The notes under the pieces: generated by a model
Seen by the model: the letters and a program-made list of their open reading frames with translations, nothing else
Database searches by the model: none
What the model was told of the DNA's origin: nothing
Shown here: in pieces, positions 43,815-54,309 of the stretch
Layout of the letters: every line of letters begins with the position of its first letter
How positions within the stretch are numbered: position 1 is the stretch's first letter
Assembly: GCF_001447385.1 (NCBI RefSeq)
Contig: NZ_LLWQ01000099.1
Location: forward strand, 1-63,701
Direction of reading: 5' to 3'
From: Paracoccus sp. MKU1
GTDB taxonomy: Bacteria > Pseudomonadota > Alphaproteobacteria > Rhodobacterales > Rhodobacteraceae
Length of the DNA stretch: 63,701 bases
Position numbers and translations under genes: made by a program

Positions 43815-44417
43815 ATGAGCGTCGAGCAGGTCATCGCGCTTGTCTCGGCGCTGTCGCTGGCGATCCTGACGCCCGGCCCGGCGATCATCGCCACCGTGCA
43901 GACCGCCTTCGCCCATGGCCGCAGCCGCGCCCTGCCCTATGCGCTGGGGCTGGCCTCGGGCGCCTCGCTCTGGTGCCTTTTCGCGCTGGCGGGGCTCGCG
44001 GTGCTGTTCCGGCTGCACCCCGCCCTGTTCACGGCGCTGAAGATCTTCGGCGGCTTCTATCTGCTCTGGTTCGCCTGGACGCTGTGGCGCGCCTCGACCG
44101 AGCCGCTGCCCGAGGCGGCGGGCGGCGCCTCCAGGGGCTATTGGGGCGGGATCGCGCTGAACCTTTCCAACCCCAAGCCGGCACTGTTCTACGCCGCGCT
44201 GATCCTGTCGGTCTTTCCCGAGCCGATGGGCATCGCGCGGCAGGCGCTGATCTACGGCATCTGCCTTGCGACCGAGCTGTCCTGGTATGCGCTGGTCGCG
44301 GTTCTGATGTCGACAGCCATCATGCGCACGCGCTATTTTGCCGCCAAGTTCTGGATCGACCGGGCCGCCGGCATCGCCATCATGCTGCTGGGCCTGCTGT
44401 TGATCGTCAACCACTAA
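43815..44417 (+). CDS. LysE/RhtB-family exporter
   Basis: A 200-residue membrane protein of the LysE/RhtB amino-acid exporter family with about six helices. The family signature is LAILTPGPAIIATVQTAFAHGRSRALPYALG (about 15-45), and the central GGIALNLSNPKPALFYAALIL is also typical. These exporters usually remove homoserine, threonine or other amino acids; the substrate is not predictable here. It begins 9 bp after fabI and ends 9 bp before gpt, suggesting one transcript. Confidence 0.9.
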   Translation: MSVEQVIALVSALSLAILTPGPAIIATVQTAFAHGRSRALPYALGLASGASLWCLFALAGLAVLFRLHPALFTALKIFGGFYLLWFAWTLWRASTEPLPEAAGGASRGYWGGIALNLSNPKPALFYAALILSVFPEPMGIARQALIYGICLATELSWYALVAVLMSTAIMRTRYFAAKFWIDRAAGIAIMLLGLLLIVNH

Positions 44418-44426
44418 GGAGCCAGC

Positions 44427-44924
44427 ATGACCGATCGCCTGCCCCATGAACGCGGATTCCACATCAGCTGGGACCAACTGCACCGCGACGCCCGCGCCCT
44501 GGCCTGGCGGCTGGAACATCGCGAATGGCGTGCGATCCTGGCCATCACCCGGGGCGGGCTGGTGCCGGCGATGATCGTCGCGCGCGAGCTGGACATCCGC
44601 GTGATCGACACGATCTCGGTCAAGTCCTATCGCGGCAAGGGCGGGCAGGAGCGCGGCGAGGTCACGGTGCTGAAAGCCCCCGACCCGGCGGTGATGCTGG
44701 ACGGCGACGGCATCCTGGTGGTGGACGACCTGGTCGATTCCGGCCGCACCCTGGAACATGTGCGCACCATGTATCCCAAGGCGCATTTCGCGACCGTTTA
44801 TGCCAAGCCCAAGGGCCGGCCGATGGTCGAAACCTATGTGACCGAGGTCAGCCAGGACACCTGGATTTTCTTTCCCTGGGACATGGCGCTGCAATACGTC
44901 CAGCCCTATCGCGGCGAGGATTGA
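44427..44924 (+). CDS. gpt: Xanthine(-guanine) phosphoribosyltransferase
   Basis: The 165-residue enzyme adds phosphoribose to xanthine or guanine in purine salvage. The PRPP-binding motif is [18 protein letters not shown] (about 91-108), and the N-terminal part [28 protein letters not shown] and [14 protein letters not shown] match XGPRT. The C-terminal [14 protein letters not shown] is close to the E. coli Gpt type. AGGAG precedes the ATG by 6 bp. It is third in the fabI-lysE-gpt group. Confidence 0.93.
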   Translation: MTDRLPHERGFHISWDQLHRDARALAWRLEHREWRAILAITRGGLVPAMIVARELDIRVIDTISVKSYRGKGGQERGEVTVLKAPDPAVMLDGDGILVVDDLVDSGRTLEHVRTMYPKAHFATVYAKPKGRPMVETYVTEVSQDTWIFFPWDMALQYVQPYRGED

Positions 44925-45037
44925 TCCGCGCGGCATGTCGGGGGGCCGGCGGCCATTCGGGATTGCCCCGGCAGTCCTTGTGGCGCATCATCAAATGGCG
45001 GGCTGGAAACAGCTCCATCGTCCCGGGGGAAGCCGCG

Positions 45038-45421
45038 ATGCGATTGATGTTCCTTGTCGCGCTGTTGCTGCCGCTGCCGGCAGCTGCCTTTACGGCCCGG
45101 AACGGCATGACCGTGACGCAGGCCGGCCCGGCCGAAATCGCGGTCGCCCACGAACCGCGACGGGAGGACACCGACTATTGGTGTGCCGCAGGCGATTTTG
45201 CGCAGCGCGTTCTGCGGCAGCCCGGCCAGGTCCGGATCTGGCGCGCCACCCCCAAACCGCGCAAGGCTGGCCAAGGGATCGTCTTCACGCTCGATTCCAC
45301 GCGAAAGGCCGAAGGGGCCGGATTGTCCGAGTTCGGTTCGGGACCGCGGGATGGATCCCTGTCCGTCGGGATGGCCGTGGGAAGCTTTTGCCGGATAGAG
45401 ATTCCCTATTGGCGCGACTGA
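45038..45421 (+). CDS. Small exported protein, unknown
   Basis: A 127-residue protein with a clear signal peptide (MRLMFLVALLLPLPAAAF) and a short mature domain. This contains EDTDYWCAAGDFAQRVLRQPG and ends GMAVGSFCRIEIPYWRD, so two Cys may form a disulfide. GGGGGA lies upstream of ATG 45038. It looks like a conserved small periplasmic protein of Rhodobacteraceae, but I cannot name its family. It stands 113 bp after gpt, so it may have its own promoter. Confidence 0.75.
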   Translation: MRLMFLVALLLPLPAAAFTARNGMTVTQAGPAEIAVAHEPRREDTDYWCAAGDFAQRVLRQPGQVRIWRATPKPRKAGQGIVFTLDSTRKAEGAGLSEFGSGPRDGSLSVGMAVGSFCRIEIPYWRD

Positions 45422-45515
45422 ACGGCCTTTCCTTCGGGAAGCGGCGACAGAGGCCGGACGGCCGCTTGCGGCTCGCCCCTGATCCAGCCTCGCGCCAAGG
45501 TGCGCCCGCTCTTTC

Positions 45516-47021
45516 CTACCCGTTCCCCCGCACGAAGCGCGCCGCTTCCTCGGCCGCGCGGCGCAGGGCGCGGCTCTTGTTCACCGTCTCCATGAACTCG
45601 GCCTCGGGGTCGCTGTCATAGACCACGCCGCCGCCGGCCTGGATATAGAGCGTGCCGTCCTGGATCACCCCGGTGCGCAGCGCGATGCACATGTCCATCT
45701 CGCCATTCGCGGCGAAATAGCCGACGCCGCCGGCATAGACGCCGCGCTTTTCCGGCTCCAACTCGTCGATGATCTCCATCGCCCGGACCTTGGGCGCGCC
45801 CGAGACCGTGCCCGCCGGCATCCCCGCCAGCAGCGCCGAAAGCGCGTCCTCGCCCTCGCGCAGTTCGCCCACCACGTTCGAGACGATATGCATGACGTGG
45901 GAATACCGCTCGACGATGAACTGCTCGGTGGGGGTGACCGTGCCGATGCGCGCCACCCGGCCCACGTCGTTGCGGCCCAGGTCCAGCAGCATCAGATGCT
46001 CGGCCAGTTCCTTCTGGTCGGCCAGCAGATCGGCCTCCAGCGCGCGGTCCTCCTCGGGCGTGGCGCCGCGCGGACGGGTGCCGGCGATGGGGCGGATCGT
46101 CACCTCGCCTTCGCGCAGCCGCACCAGGATCTCGGGTGAGGCGCCGACGATCTGGAAGCCGCCGAAGTTCAGGAAGAACATGAAGGGCGAGGGATTGGTG
46201 CGCCGCAGCGCGCGGTAAAGCGCAAAGGGCGGCAGCGGGAAATCCATCGCCCAGCGTTGCGAGGGCACCACCTGGAAGATGTCGCCGGCGCGGATGTATT
46301 CCTTGGCCTTCTCGACCGCGGCCAGATAGGCTTCCTTGCTGAAATTGCTGCGTAATTCTCCGATCTTCAGGTCGTGACCCAGGGCGCGCGGCTCGCTGGG
46401 CTGACGGTCCAGCGCGCGCAGCGCCTCCATCACCCGTTCGGCGGCCCGGGCATAGGCGGCGCGGGCCGGGGTGTCCGCATCATGCCAGGCGGGGGCGCAG
46501 AGCAGCACCTCGCCCTTGACGCCGTCCAGCACCGCAACGACCGAGGGGCGCATCATCATCGCGTCCGGCAGGCCAAGGGGATCGGGGTTCACGTCGGGCA
46601 GCCGCTCGACCAGGCGGATCATGTCATAGCCCAGATAGCCGAAAAGCCCCGCCGCCCCTGCCGGAACGCCATCGGGCATGTCGATGCGGCTTTCCGCGAT
46701 CAGGGCGCGCAGGCTGTCCAGCGCCGGGCGATCGTCGGCCGCGAACTCGTCCGAATAGCGGGCGTTGCGGTTGATGCGCGCCTTGCCGTCGCGGCATTCC
46801 CAGATCAGGTCCGGCTTCATGCCGATGAAGGAATAGCGGCCGCGCACCTCGCCGCCGGTGACGCTTTCCAGCATGAAGGAGTTCGGCGCCGCCTCGGCCA
46901 GCTTCAGCATCAGGCTGACCGGCGTATCCAGGTCGGCCGCCAGCCGGATGGTCAGAAGCTGGTTGCGCCCCTCGGCCCAGCCGCGTTCGAACTCGGCAAA
47001 ATCGGGGGTGATCTCCATCAC
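45516..47021 (-). CDS. trpE: Anthranilate synthase component I
   Basis: TrpE converts chorismate to anthranilate, with TrpG supplying ammonia. The 501-residue protein shows the family's blocks: LDTPVSLMLKLAEAAPNSFMLESV and RGRYSFIGMKPDL (tryptophan feedback region), SPEILVRLREGEVTIRPIAGTRPRG, LMLLDLGRNDVGRVA, MPAGTVSGAPKVRAMEIIDELEP and YIQAGGGVVYDSDPEAEF. The start overlaps the ppiD stop by 4 bp. Its partner genes trpG, trpD and trpC begin at 51226 on the other strand, with ppiD and two other minus-strand genes in between. Confidence 0.96.
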   Translation of the reverse strand: MMEITPDFAEFERGWAEGRNQLLTIRLAADLDTPVSLMLKLAEAAPNSFMLESVTGGEVRGRYSFIGMKPDLIWECRDGKARINRNARYSDEFAADDRPALDSLRALIAESRIDMPDGVPAGAAGLFGYLGYDMIRLVERLPDVNPDPLGLPDAMMMRPSVVAVLDGVKGEVLLCAPAWHDADTPARAAYARAAERVMEALRALDRQPSEPRALGHDLKIGELRSNFSKEAYLAAVEKAKEYIRAGDIFQVVPSQRWAMDFPLPPFALYRALRRTNPSPFMFFLNFGGFQIVGASPEILVRLREGEVTIRPIAGTRPRGATPEEDRALEADLLADQKELAEHLMLLDLGRNDVGRVARIGTVTPTEQFIVERYSHVMHIVSNVVGELREGEDALSALLAGMPAGTVSGAPKVRAMEIIDELEPEKRGVYAGGVGYFAANGEMDMCIALRTGVIQDGTLYIQAGGGVVYDSDPEAEFMETVNKSRALRRAAEEAARFVRGNG

Positions 47022-48985
47022 TGAACCTGCGCGTTCACCGCATCCACCGCGGTCTGGTTCAGGGTCGCGCCGGCCTGGGACTGAAGCGCGCGGGCGAAAT
47101 AGTCGAAGACGTCCTGGCGCAGCGAATCCGCCAGCCGGGCCGAGATGCCGTCGCGGATCTGCGCCGCCTCGTCACCCTCGGTTTCGGCGGGGTGGATCTT
47201 GTCCAGCGTCACCAGGAACACGCGGTTCTCGGCATCGACCACCTCGGTCCCGCCCTCCTCGGCGATCTCGAAGGCCTGGACCACCACCTCCTGCGGCACG
47301 CCGTTGATGAACCCGCCGCGGGCCAGGTTGGTCACGGGCGAGCCGGGATCGGGAGCGGGCTTCCCGACCGCCGGGGCGGGGCTGTCGGTGCCGGTCGCAT
47401 CGCCGCCGAGGGCCTGGGCGACCGGCGCGGTCGCCGCCGCCGGGGCCGGCTCGATGCCGGGCTCGGCGGCCGCCTCGGCCGCGACGCGCTGCTCCTCGGC
47501 CAGCGCCAGCATCTGGCGATGCGTCTCGTTGCGGGTCCAGTCCTCGGCCACGCGCTCGCGCACCTCCTCGAAGGGGATCAGCGCCGGCGGCTGGATCCCG
47601 TCCAGCCGAAGGGCGAAAACGCCGCCATCCTCGGTTTCGAACAGTTCGGGAAAGTCCTTGTCGGTCAGCTGCGCCGCGCGCTGGCGGAATTCGGGATAAG
47701 CGTCGATGCCGTTCGGATGGGCCTCGGCGCCCGGGCTCCAGTCGATCTGGCCCAGTTCCATCGAGGTTTCTTGCGCCATATCCTCCAGCGTGGCGCCGCC
47801 GGCCAGCAGGTCGGCGAACTCGCCCGAGCGCTCCTCGATCTGGCGGCGGGCGCGATCGACCGCCGCCTCCAGCCGCAGATCGTCCCGGGCCTGCTCGAAG
47901 GGGATGTCCAAGGGCTCCAGGATCGCATTCATCGAGAACAGCGCCGGCCCCAGATCCGAGCTCGCCGGACCGGCGACGCCGGGCTCCTCCAGCGCAAAGA
48001 CCGCCTCGCCTGCCGCACCCAGCTCGGCCTCGCTGACCTCGCCCAGGTCGATATCGGCCAGGGTCAGCCCGCGCTCGGCGGCAAGCTGCTCGAAGGTGAT
48101 CTCGCCGCGGTAGATGCGCGCCTTGGCCTCCTCGGCGGCGGCCACGGTCGGAAAGACCAGACGCTCCACCATGCGGCGCTCGGGCTGCTGGAACTCCTCG
48201 ATCCGGTCCTGATAGAGGTCGCGCAGCGCCTGTTCGTCGATCTCGACCTCGTCCTCGAGCATCTCGGGGGTCAACCAGACATAGGTGATCTTGCGGATCT
48301 CGGGCGAGGTGAAGCGGTCGGCATTGGCCTGGTGCCAGGCTTGCAGCGTCGAATCGTCGGGCGAGGCCACCGGCGCCGGCAGGTCCTCGGCGGTCAGCTC
48401 GCGCCAATGGATGTCGCGGGTTTCCAGCAGCCAGCCCTGGGTCTGCGCCACCACCGGCTGCGGCGCGCTGACCCCGGCCAGCGCCGCATCCTGAAGGAGC
48501 ATCCGCGCCATGTCCATGCGCAGGTCATGTTCGAACTCGGCCTCGCGCATTCCCTCGCGGCGCAGCGCATCGGCATAGATGTTGCGGTCGAACTGGCCGT
48601 TCAGCCCGCGAAAGGCGGCGATGCCGGTGATCTGCTCGGCCACCGCCTGATCTCCGACCGAGACGCCCAGCCGGTTCGCCTCGGCCTCCAGCGCCGCGGC
48701 GGTGTAAAGCCGGGCCAGCGCCGCCTGATCGACGCCGATGGCCTTGGCCTCGGCGGCGCTGATCTGCCGGCCGGTGCGGGCGGAAAACTCCTGCATCTCG
48801 GCGCGCAGGGTGCGGGCATAGTCCTGGGCCGAGATCTCGACATCGCCCACCGCGCCGATATCCGCAGTGCCGCCGGAGAAATTGGTGACGCCGAAGCCGC
48901 CCAGCCCCAGAACCAACATGCCCATCAGCAACCAGACGATGGTCGATTTGCCCTTGCCTCGCATCTTGTCGCCGTGCCCCGCCAT
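47018..48985 (-). CDS. ppiD: Peptidyl-prolyl cis-trans isomerase D (SurA/PpiD family)
   Basis: A 655-residue periplasmic folding factor anchored by one N-terminal helix (TIVWLLMGMLVLGLGGFGV, about 15-33). The SurA-like N-terminal helices (about 50-165) include the start of the NGQFDRNIYADALRREGM stretch. A parvulin-type isomerase region follows, here rather divergent. The protein ends with a long acidic helical part and an Ala/Pro-rich insert (about 505-560). PpiD helps newly exported proteins fold at the Sec translocon. It is upstream of trpE with a 4-bp overlap, an arrangement seen in Rhodobacteraceae. Confidence 0.88.
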   Translation of the reverse strand: MAGHGDKMRGKGKSTIVWLLMGMLVLGLGGFGVTNFSGGTADIGAVGDVEISAQDYARTLRAEMQEFSARTGRQISAAEAKAIGVDQAALARLYTAAALEAEANRLGVSVGDQAVAEQITGIAAFRGLNGQFDRNIYADALRREGMREAEFEHDLRMDMARMLLQDAALAGVSAPQPVVAQTQGWLLETRDIHWRELTAEDLPAPVASPDDSTLQAWHQANADRFTSPEIRKITYVWLTPEMLEDEVEIDEQALRDLYQDRIEEFQQPERRMVERLVFPTVAAAEEAKARIYRGEITFEQLAAERGLTLADIDLGEVSEAELGAAGEAVFALEEPGVAGPASSDLGPALFSMNAILEPLDIPFEQARDDLRLEAAVDRARRQIEERSGEFADLLAGGATLEDMAQETSMELGQIDWSPGAEAHPNGIDAYPEFRQRAAQLTDKDFPELFETEDGGVFALRLDGIQPPALIPFEEVRERVAEDWTRNETHRQMLALAEEQRVAAEAAAEPGIEPAPAAATAPVAQALGGDATGTDSPAPAVGKPAPDPGSPVTNLARGGFINGVPQEVVVQAFEIAEEGGTEVVDAENRVFLVTLDKIHPAETEGDEAAQIRDGISARLADSLRQDVFDYFARALQSQAGATLNQTAVDAVNAQVQ

Positions 48986-49088
48986 TGTTCTTGTCAGTCA
49001 GCGCAAGTCTTTAGGGTGCCGAGGGCCCGGCGGCAAGTGCCGCGAAGCCGCGCCCCCGTCCCTGCGCTTCACAATCGGGTCGGGCCGG

Positions 49089-50264
49089 TCAGGGCCGGAA
49101 CGCCTCCAGCCGCCGCATCAGCGCGGCGATGCCGTCGCGATCGGCATTGGCAAAGGCGATGCGGACATGGCGCGCGGCCTCGGGATCGCCCTCGGGCATG
49201 AACATGGTGCCGGGCAGCAGCAGCACCCCCGCCTCGCGCAGCAGGCGCTGCGCCAGCTCGGGCGAGGGCAGGTCGAAAGGATGCTCGGCCCAGGCGAAAT
49301 AGGCGCCGCAGCCCTTGACGCGCCAGCCCGGCAGCGCCGCCATGCCCTCGGCCATGGCGTTGCGGCGGGCCAGGATCTCGGCCCGCTCGCCCGCCAGCCA
49401 ATCGCGCAAGTTCGTCATGCCCCAGGCCGCGCCGATCTGGCCGATCTGGCCGGCGCAGATGGCGACGGTATCGAGGAACTTCTCGACCTCGGCCATGCGG
49501 GCGGGGCTGGCGATCAGCGTACCCACGCGATGCCCGGTCAGCCGATAGGCTTTCGAGAAGCTGTAGAGATGGATCAGCGTGTCGCCCCAGTCGGGATCGG
49601 CGAACAGGTCGTGCGGCGCGCCCTCGCGCGCATCGAAGTCGCGATAGGTCTCGTCCAGGATCAGCGCCAGCCCACGCGCCCGCGCCAGGTCGAAGAAGGC
49701 GCGCAGGGTCCCGGCCGGATATTCCGCCCCCGAGGGGTTGTTCGGGCTGACCAGCACGATGGCCCGGCTGCGATCCGAGATCAGCCTCGCCGCCTCGGCC
49801 GCATCCGGCACCATATCCGGGCCGCAGCGCAAGGGCACGGCGCGGATGCCCTGCATGTCGAGCCACATCTTGTGGTTGAAATACCAGGGCGTCGGCAGGA
49901 TCACCTCGTCCCCCGCCGCGGCCAGCGTCTGGATCGCGGCGCAGAAGGCCTGGTTGCAGCCCTGGGTGATCGCGACCTGCCCGGGGCGGATGGTGCCGGC
50001 ATAGGCGCGCGACCATTCGGTCGCCACCGCCTCGCGCAGCTCGGGACGGCCAAGGACCGGACCGTAGAGATGCGCGTCCGGCCGCTCCAGCGCTGCCTCG
50101 GCCATGGCGCGGCGCAGGGGCTCGGGCGGCGGCTCGACCGGCGCGGCCTGGCTGAGATTGATCAGCGGCCGTTCGGGCGGGAAGGCCAGCCCTTCGAGCC
50201 AGCGGCGGGCCTCCATCACCGGCGGGCGGAAGGTGGCGGCCAGGGCGGGGTTCAGCGGCAGCAT
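49089..50264 (-). CDS. PLP-dependent aminotransferase (class I/II)
   Basis: A 391-residue fold-type I aminotransferase. The PLP Lys lies in [17 protein letters not shown]; supporting motifs are [50 protein letters not shown] and [14 protein letters not shown]. The sequence is that of an aspartate/aromatic-type aminotransferase whose exact substrate cannot be fixed. It starts 10 bp after the Pro/Ala-rich protein gene on the same strand. Gene position between ppiD and trpG suggests a conserved neighbourhood but not a role in tryptophan synthesis. Confidence 0.9.
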   Translation of the reverse strand: MLPLNPALAATFRPPVMEARRWLEGLAFPPERPLINLSQAAPVEPPPEPLRRAMAEAALERPDAHLYGPVLGRPELREAVATEWSRAYAGTIRPGQVAITQGCNQAFCAAIQTLAAAGDEVILPTPWYFNHKMWLDMQGIRAVPLRCGPDMVPDAAEAARLISDRSRAIVLVSPNNPSGAEYPAGTLRAFFDLARARGLALILDETYRDFDAREGAPHDLFADPDWGDTLIHLYSFSKAYRLTGHRVGTLIASPARMAEVEKFLDTVAICAGQIGQIGAAWGMTNLRDWLAGERAEILARRNAMAEGMAALPGWRVKGCGAYFAWAEHPFDLPSPELAQRLLREAGVLLLPGTMFMPEGDPEAARHVRIAFANADRDGIAALMRRLEAFRP

Positions 50265-50274
50265 GGGGCGGGCC

Positions 50275-51078
50275 TCAATCGGTCAGGCGCAATGCGCCGA
50301 AATCGGGCGGGGTGGACAGGTCGAAGCCCGAGCCTGCGGCGGGCCGGGCGGGCCCATCCTCCTGGCCCGAAGCGGAGGTTTCTGGCGATTCCGAGGCAGC
50401 CGGCGGTTCCGGCACCGCTGCGCCGGGCACATCCGCCGCGGGGGCGGGCGGTGCTTCGGGCGCGGTTTCGGGCAGCGCATCCGCGCCGGTCTGCGGCAGG
50501 GCTTCGGGCGGCGCAGCGGGGACGTCCGCCCGCGGCTCCGCCTCTGCCGGAAGGACAGCTCTATCCGGCGCGGCCGCGGCAGCCTCCTCGTTAAGGGAAC
50601 TTGTATCCGGGACAGGAACCGGAAGCGCGCGTTCCGGGGCGCGGTCCAGCCCCGGCACCACCACCTGGCCGGGTGGCGGCACCGGGATCGGCGCCTCGCC
50701 CGCCGGATCGGGCAGGTCGATGGGATCGGGCTCGGGCAAGGCGATCTCGGGCGCGGCCGGGGCCTCGGCGGGTGTCTGGGGTCGCAGGCCGACCGGATCG
50801 GCAGGCGCGGGCGCGGATTCGTCGGCCGGGCGCTGCACCAGCGGCGCGACGGGACGCGGCGCCTCGGCGGCAAGCGGCGCGGGGGCCTGCGGCTGCATGT
50901 CGGTGGCGCGCGAGAACTCCGAGCCGGCCGGGACCGACAGCGTCTCGGCGGCCGGGCCTTCGCCGGCGGCTGGCGCCTCGGAGCGCGGGGGCTGCGGCAG
51001 CATCAGCGACAGTCCGGCCAGCGCGGCGCCGCAAACCAGCGCGCCATGCACCAGACCTGTCGCAAATCCTCTTGCCAT
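50275..51078 (-). CDS. Pro/Ala-rich membrane-anchored protein (YibQ N-terminal-like)
   Basis: A 267-residue protein starting [20 protein letters not shown] with one hydrophobic helix (about 5-28), then about 230 residues of Pro/Ala/Glu-rich low-complexity sequence (for example [20 protein letters not shown]) ending [16 protein letters not shown]. The start and proline-rich segment resemble the front part of divergent polysaccharide deacetylases (YibQ type) encoded in this position in some Rhodobacteraceae, but no catalytic domain follows. It could be a truncated version or an independent envelope spacer. ATG 51078 has AAGGG upstream. It diverges from trpG, from which it is separated by 147 bp. 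Confidence 0.6.
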   Translation of the reverse strand: MARGFATGLVHGALVCGAALAGLSLMLPQPPRSEAPAAGEGPAAETLSVPAGSEFSRATDMQPQAPAPLAAEAPRPVAPLVQRPADESAPAPADPVGLRPQTPAEAPAAPEIALPEPDPIDLPDPAGEAPIPVPPPGQVVVPGLDRAPERALPVPVPDTSSLNEEAAAAAPDRAVLPAEAEPRADVPAAPPEALPQTGADALPETAPEAPPAPAADVPGAAVPEPPAASESPETSASGQEDGPARPAAGSGFDLSTPPDFGALRLTD

Positions 51079-51225
51079 GCCCTTGCCCAGCCCCTGCCCC
51101 CAATGCCGCGCCGCATGTGCCCGGTGCGGTTTTTCTTGCCCCGCGGGCTTGACCCGCCGCCGGGCTTTAGCCCATCTATAGCCGCAGATTTTCCGGGGTT
51201 CATCCCCCAAAGCAAGGCCCCCGCC

Positions 51226-51816
51226 ATGATCCTGCTCATCGACAATTACGACAGCTTCACCTGGAACCTTGTCCATTACATGGGCGAGGCCGGGGCCGAG
51301 GTCGTCGTCCGCCGCAACGACGCGCTGAGCGTGGACGAGGCGCTGGCCATGGGTGCGCAGGGCATGGTGATCTCGCCCGGCCCCTGCGATCCGTCCCATG
51401 CCGGCATCATCGTGCCGCTGATCAAGGCGGCGGCGGAAAAGGGCGTGCCGCTCTTTGGCGTCTGCCTGGGCCATCAGGCCATCGGCGAGGCCTTCGGCGG
51501 CAAGGTGGTGCGTGCCAGCCGCATCGTGCACGGCAAGACCGACGCGATCAGCCACGACGGCACCGGGGTCTTCGCCGGCCTGCCCTCGCCGCTGACCGCG
51601 ACGCGCTATCATTCGCTGACCGTGGAACCCGAAAGCCTGCCCGACGGCCTGCGCGTCACCGCCACCGCCGCCGACGGCACCATCATGGGGCTGGTGCACC
51701 GGACCCTGCCGATCGAGGGCGTGCAGTTCCACCCCGAAAGCATCGCCTCGGAATACGGCCACGACATGATCCGCAACTTCCTGCGCCGCTGCCAGAACCT
51801 GGGCGCCGCCGCATGA
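51226..51816 (+). CDS. trpG: Anthranilate synthase component II (glutamine amidotransferase)
   Basis: TrpG provides ammonia from glutamine to TrpE. The 196-residue class I amidotransferase shows [15 protein letters not shown] at the start, the oxyanion strand [11 protein letters not shown], the nucleophile Cys80 in [15 protein letters not shown] and the His169/Glu171 pair in VQFHPESI. It overlaps trpD by 4 bp. A TTGACC hexamer at 51149 followed 20 bp later by TCTATA is a possible, poorly spaced promoter. No leader peptide with Trp codons was noticed. Confidence 0.96.
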   Translation: MILLIDNYDSFTWNLVHYMGEAGAEVVVRRNDALSVDEALAMGAQGMVISPGPCDPSHAGIIVPLIKAAAEKGVPLFGVCLGHQAIGEAFGGKVVRASRIVHGKTDAISHDGTGVFAGLPSPLTATRYHSLTVEPESLPDGLRVTATAADGTIMGLVHRTLPIEGVQFHPESIASEYGHDMIRNFLRRCQNLGAAA

Positions 51817-52847
51817 GCGTTCCGACCGACATCCGCCCGCTGATCGGCCTGGCCGCCAGCCGCCCGCTGACCGGAACCGAGGCCGAAGCGGCGTTTTCCG
51901 CCCTGTTCGAGGGCGCCGCCACCCCCGCCCAGATCGGCGGCATCCTGATGGCCATGCGCGTGCGCGGCGAGACGGTCGAGGAGATGGCCGCGGCCACCCG
52001 CGCCATGCGCGCCCGCATGAACCGCATCAAGGCGCCCGAGGGCGCCATGGACATCGTCGGCACCGGCGGCGACGGCAAGGGCACGCTGAACATCTCGACC
52101 GCCACGGCCTTCGTGGTGGCGGGCGCCGGCGTGCCGGTCGCCAAGCACGGCAACCGCAACCTGTCCTCCAAGTCGGGTTCGGCCGATGCGCTGACCCATC
52201 TGGGCCTGAACGTCATGTCCACGCCCGAGATCGCCGAGCGGGCGCTGGCCGCGACCGGCATCTGCTTCATGATGGCGCCGGTGCATCATCCCGCCATGCG
52301 CCATGTCGGCCCGGCGCGGGCGGAACTGGGCACGCGGACGATCTTCAACCTGCTGGGACCGATGACCAATCCCGGCCTGGTCAAGCGGCAGCTGACCGGC
52401 ACGTTCGATAAGGTCTGGAACCGGCCGATGGCCGAGACGCTGCGCGAACTGGGCAGCGAGGCCGCCTGGCTGGTGCATGGCGGCGACGGCACCGACGAGA
52501 TCTCGATCGCCGCGCCGACCTGGGTGGCGCAGCTGAAGGGTGGCGAGATCACCGAGTTCCAGATCTCGCCCGAGGATGCCGGCCTGCCGGTGCATCCGTT
52601 CGAGGCGATCCTGGGCGGCGATCCGGCGCAGAACGCCGCGGCGCTGCGGGCGCTTCTGGACGGTGCGCCGGGCGCCTATCGCGACGCAGTGGTGTTGAAC
52701 GCCGCCGCGGCGCTGCTGATCGCCGGCCAGGCTGCCGACCTGCGCGAAGGCGCCGAGATTGCCCGCGTTTCCATCGACAGCGGCAAGGCCAAGGCCAAGC
52801 TGGCCGCGCTGGCGGCCGAGGTCGGCGCGCCGGAAACCCATGGCTGA
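51813..52847 (+). CDS. trpD: Anthranilate phosphoribosyltransferase
   Basis: TrpD joins anthranilate to PRPP. The 344-residue protein has the PRPP loop [36 protein letters not shown] in family order (about 79-112), [14 protein letters not shown], and [27 protein letters not shown]. Its length is standard. It overlaps trpG by 4 bp and the uracil-DNA glycosylase gene by 8 bp, so the intervening repair gene is co-transcribed with the trp genes. Confidence 0.96.
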   Translation: MSVPTDIRPLIGLAASRPLTGTEAEAAFSALFEGAATPAQIGGILMAMRVRGETVEEMAAATRAMRARMNRIKAPEGAMDIVGTGGDGKGTLNISTATAFVVAGAGVPVAKHGNRNLSSKSGSADALTHLGLNVMSTPEIAERALAATGICFMMAPVHHPAMRHVGPARAELGTRTIFNLLGPMTNPGLVKRQLTGTFDKVWNRPMAETLRELGSEAAWLVHGGDGTDEISIAAPTWVAQLKGGEITEFQISPEDAGLPVHPFEAILGGDPAQNAAALRALLDGAPGAYRDAVVLNAAAALLIAGQAADLREGAEIARVSIDSGKAKAKLAALAAEVGAPETHG

Positions 52848-53508
52848 GGGCATCCCCGTCCCCCGCGCCTGGGCCGATCTGCCGTTCTTTCACCAGGACT
52901 GGCCGGCCATCGCCGCCCGGCTGCGGGAGCGTGACTGGCTGCCCGGCCCCGGCCGGGTCTTCGCCGCGCTGGAACTGACCCCGCCGGAAAAGGTCCGGGT
53001 GGTGATCCTGGGCCAGGACCCCTACCCCACGCCGGGCCATGCCAACGGGCTGGCCTTTTCGGTCACGCCGGAAACCGCGCTGCCGCGCTCGCTGAAAAAC
53101 ATCTATGCCGAGCTGCGCGAGGATATCGGCGCCGCACCCCCGAACGGCGACCTGAGCCATTGGGCGCGGCAGGGGGTGCTGCTGCTCAACACCTCGCTTT
53201 CCGTGCTGCCCGGACAGGCCGGCGCCCATGCGAAATGGGGCTGGGAGAATCTGGCGCGACAGGCCGTCGCCTGCGCCCAGGCCGAGCGGCCGCTGGCCTT
53301 CATCCTCTGGGGCAGCCACGCGCAGAAGGCGCTGGCAGGGCTGCCGCGTCCGCAGGACCTGGTGATCGAAAGCGCGCATCCCTCGCCCCTGTCAGCACGG
53401 CGCGGCTTCTTCGGCTCGCGCCCCTTCGGGCGGGTGAACGACTGGCTGAAGGCACGGGGCGAGCCGGCGATCGACTGGGCCCTTTCCGAAACCGCCGCCG
53501 CGGGGTAA
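52840..53508 (+). CDS. ung: Uracil-DNA glycosylase (family 1)
   Basis: This enzyme removes uracil from DNA. The 222-residue protein has the water-activating Asp60 in [19 protein letters not shown], the [12 protein letters not shown] strand and the leucine loop [21 protein letters not shown] with the catalytic His near 180. The ATG at 52840 overlaps the end of trpD by 8 bp; the longer frame has no support. Its place inside the trpGD-trpC run is unusual in bacteria in general; it puts DNA repair under the trp promoter. Confidence 0.93.
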   Translation: MAEGIPVPRAWADLPFFHQDWPAIAARLRERDWLPGPGRVFAALELTPPEKVRVVILGQDPYPTPGHANGLAFSVTPETALPRSLKNIYAELREDIGAAPPNGDLSHWARQGVLLLNTSLSVLPGQAGAHAKWGWENLARQAVACAQAERPLAFILWGSHAQKALAGLPRPQDLVIESAHPSPLSARRGFFGSRPFGRVNDWLKARGEPAIDWALSETAAAG

Positions 53509-53517
53509 ACCGACATC

Positions 53518-54309
53518 ATGGATATTCTCGACCGCATCAAGGCCTACAAGCTTCAGGAAATCGCCGCCGCCAAGGCCGCCCGGCCGCTGGCCGAGGTCGA
53601 GGCCGCGGCCCGCGCCGCCTCCACCCCGCGCGGCTTCGCCCGGGCACTGACCGAAAAGGCCGCGACCGGCCATGCGCTGATCGCCGAGATCAAGAAGGCC
53701 AGCCCCTCCAAGGGATTGATCCGCCCGGATTTCGACCCGCCGGCTCTGGCCCGCGCCTATCAGGCGGGCGGTGCCGCCTGCCTCTCGGTGCTGACCGACG
53801 GGCCCAGTTTTCAGGGCACCCCGGAATTCCTGACCGCCGCGCGCGAGGCCTGCGACCTGCCGGCGCTGCGCAAGGATTTCCTCTATGATACGTATCAGGT
53901 GGCCGAGGCCCGCGCCTGGGGCGCCGATTGCATCCTGATCATCATGGCCTCGGTCGATGACACGCTGGCCGCCGAGCTTGAGGACGCTGCCCTGCATTGG
54001 GGCATGGACGCGCTGGTAGAGGTCCACGACCGCGAGGAACTGGACCGCGCGCTCAAGCTGAAATCGCCGCTGATCGGGGTGAACAACCGCAATCTCAAGA
54101 CCTTCGAGGTCAGCCTGGACGTGACGCTGGACTTGGCGCCGCATGTGCCCGCCGACCGCGATCTGGTCTGCGAGAGCGGTCTTTTCACCCCCGCCGACCT
54201 GAACCGCATGGCCGAGGCCGGGGTTCGGCGCTTCCTCATCGGCGAAAGCCTGATGCGCCAGCAGGACGTGACCGGCGCCACCCGCAGCATCCTTGGCCTC
54301 GCGGCATGA
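53518..54309 (+). CDS. trpC: Indole-3-glycerol phosphate synthase
   Basis: TrpC closes the indole ring. The 263-residue TIM barrel has [17 protein letters not shown] at the start, [20 protein letters not shown] (catalytic Lys and phosphate site), [31 protein letters not shown] and [17 protein letters not shown], and ends [12 protein letters not shown]. Standard length. It begins 9 bp after the glycosylase gene, and moaC overlaps its stop by 4 bp. Confidence 0.96.
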   Translation: MDILDRIKAYKLQEIAAAKAARPLAEVEAAARAASTPRGFARALTEKAATGHALIAEIKKASPSKGLIRPDFDPPALARAYQAGGAACLSVLTDGPSFQGTPEFLTAAREACDLPALRKDFLYDTYQVAEARAWGADCILIIMASVDDTLAAELEDAALHWGMDALVEVHDREELDRALKLKSPLIGVNNRNLKTFEVSLDVTLDLAPHVPADRDLVCESGLFTPADLNRMAEAGVRRFLIGESLMRQQDVTGATRSILGLAA

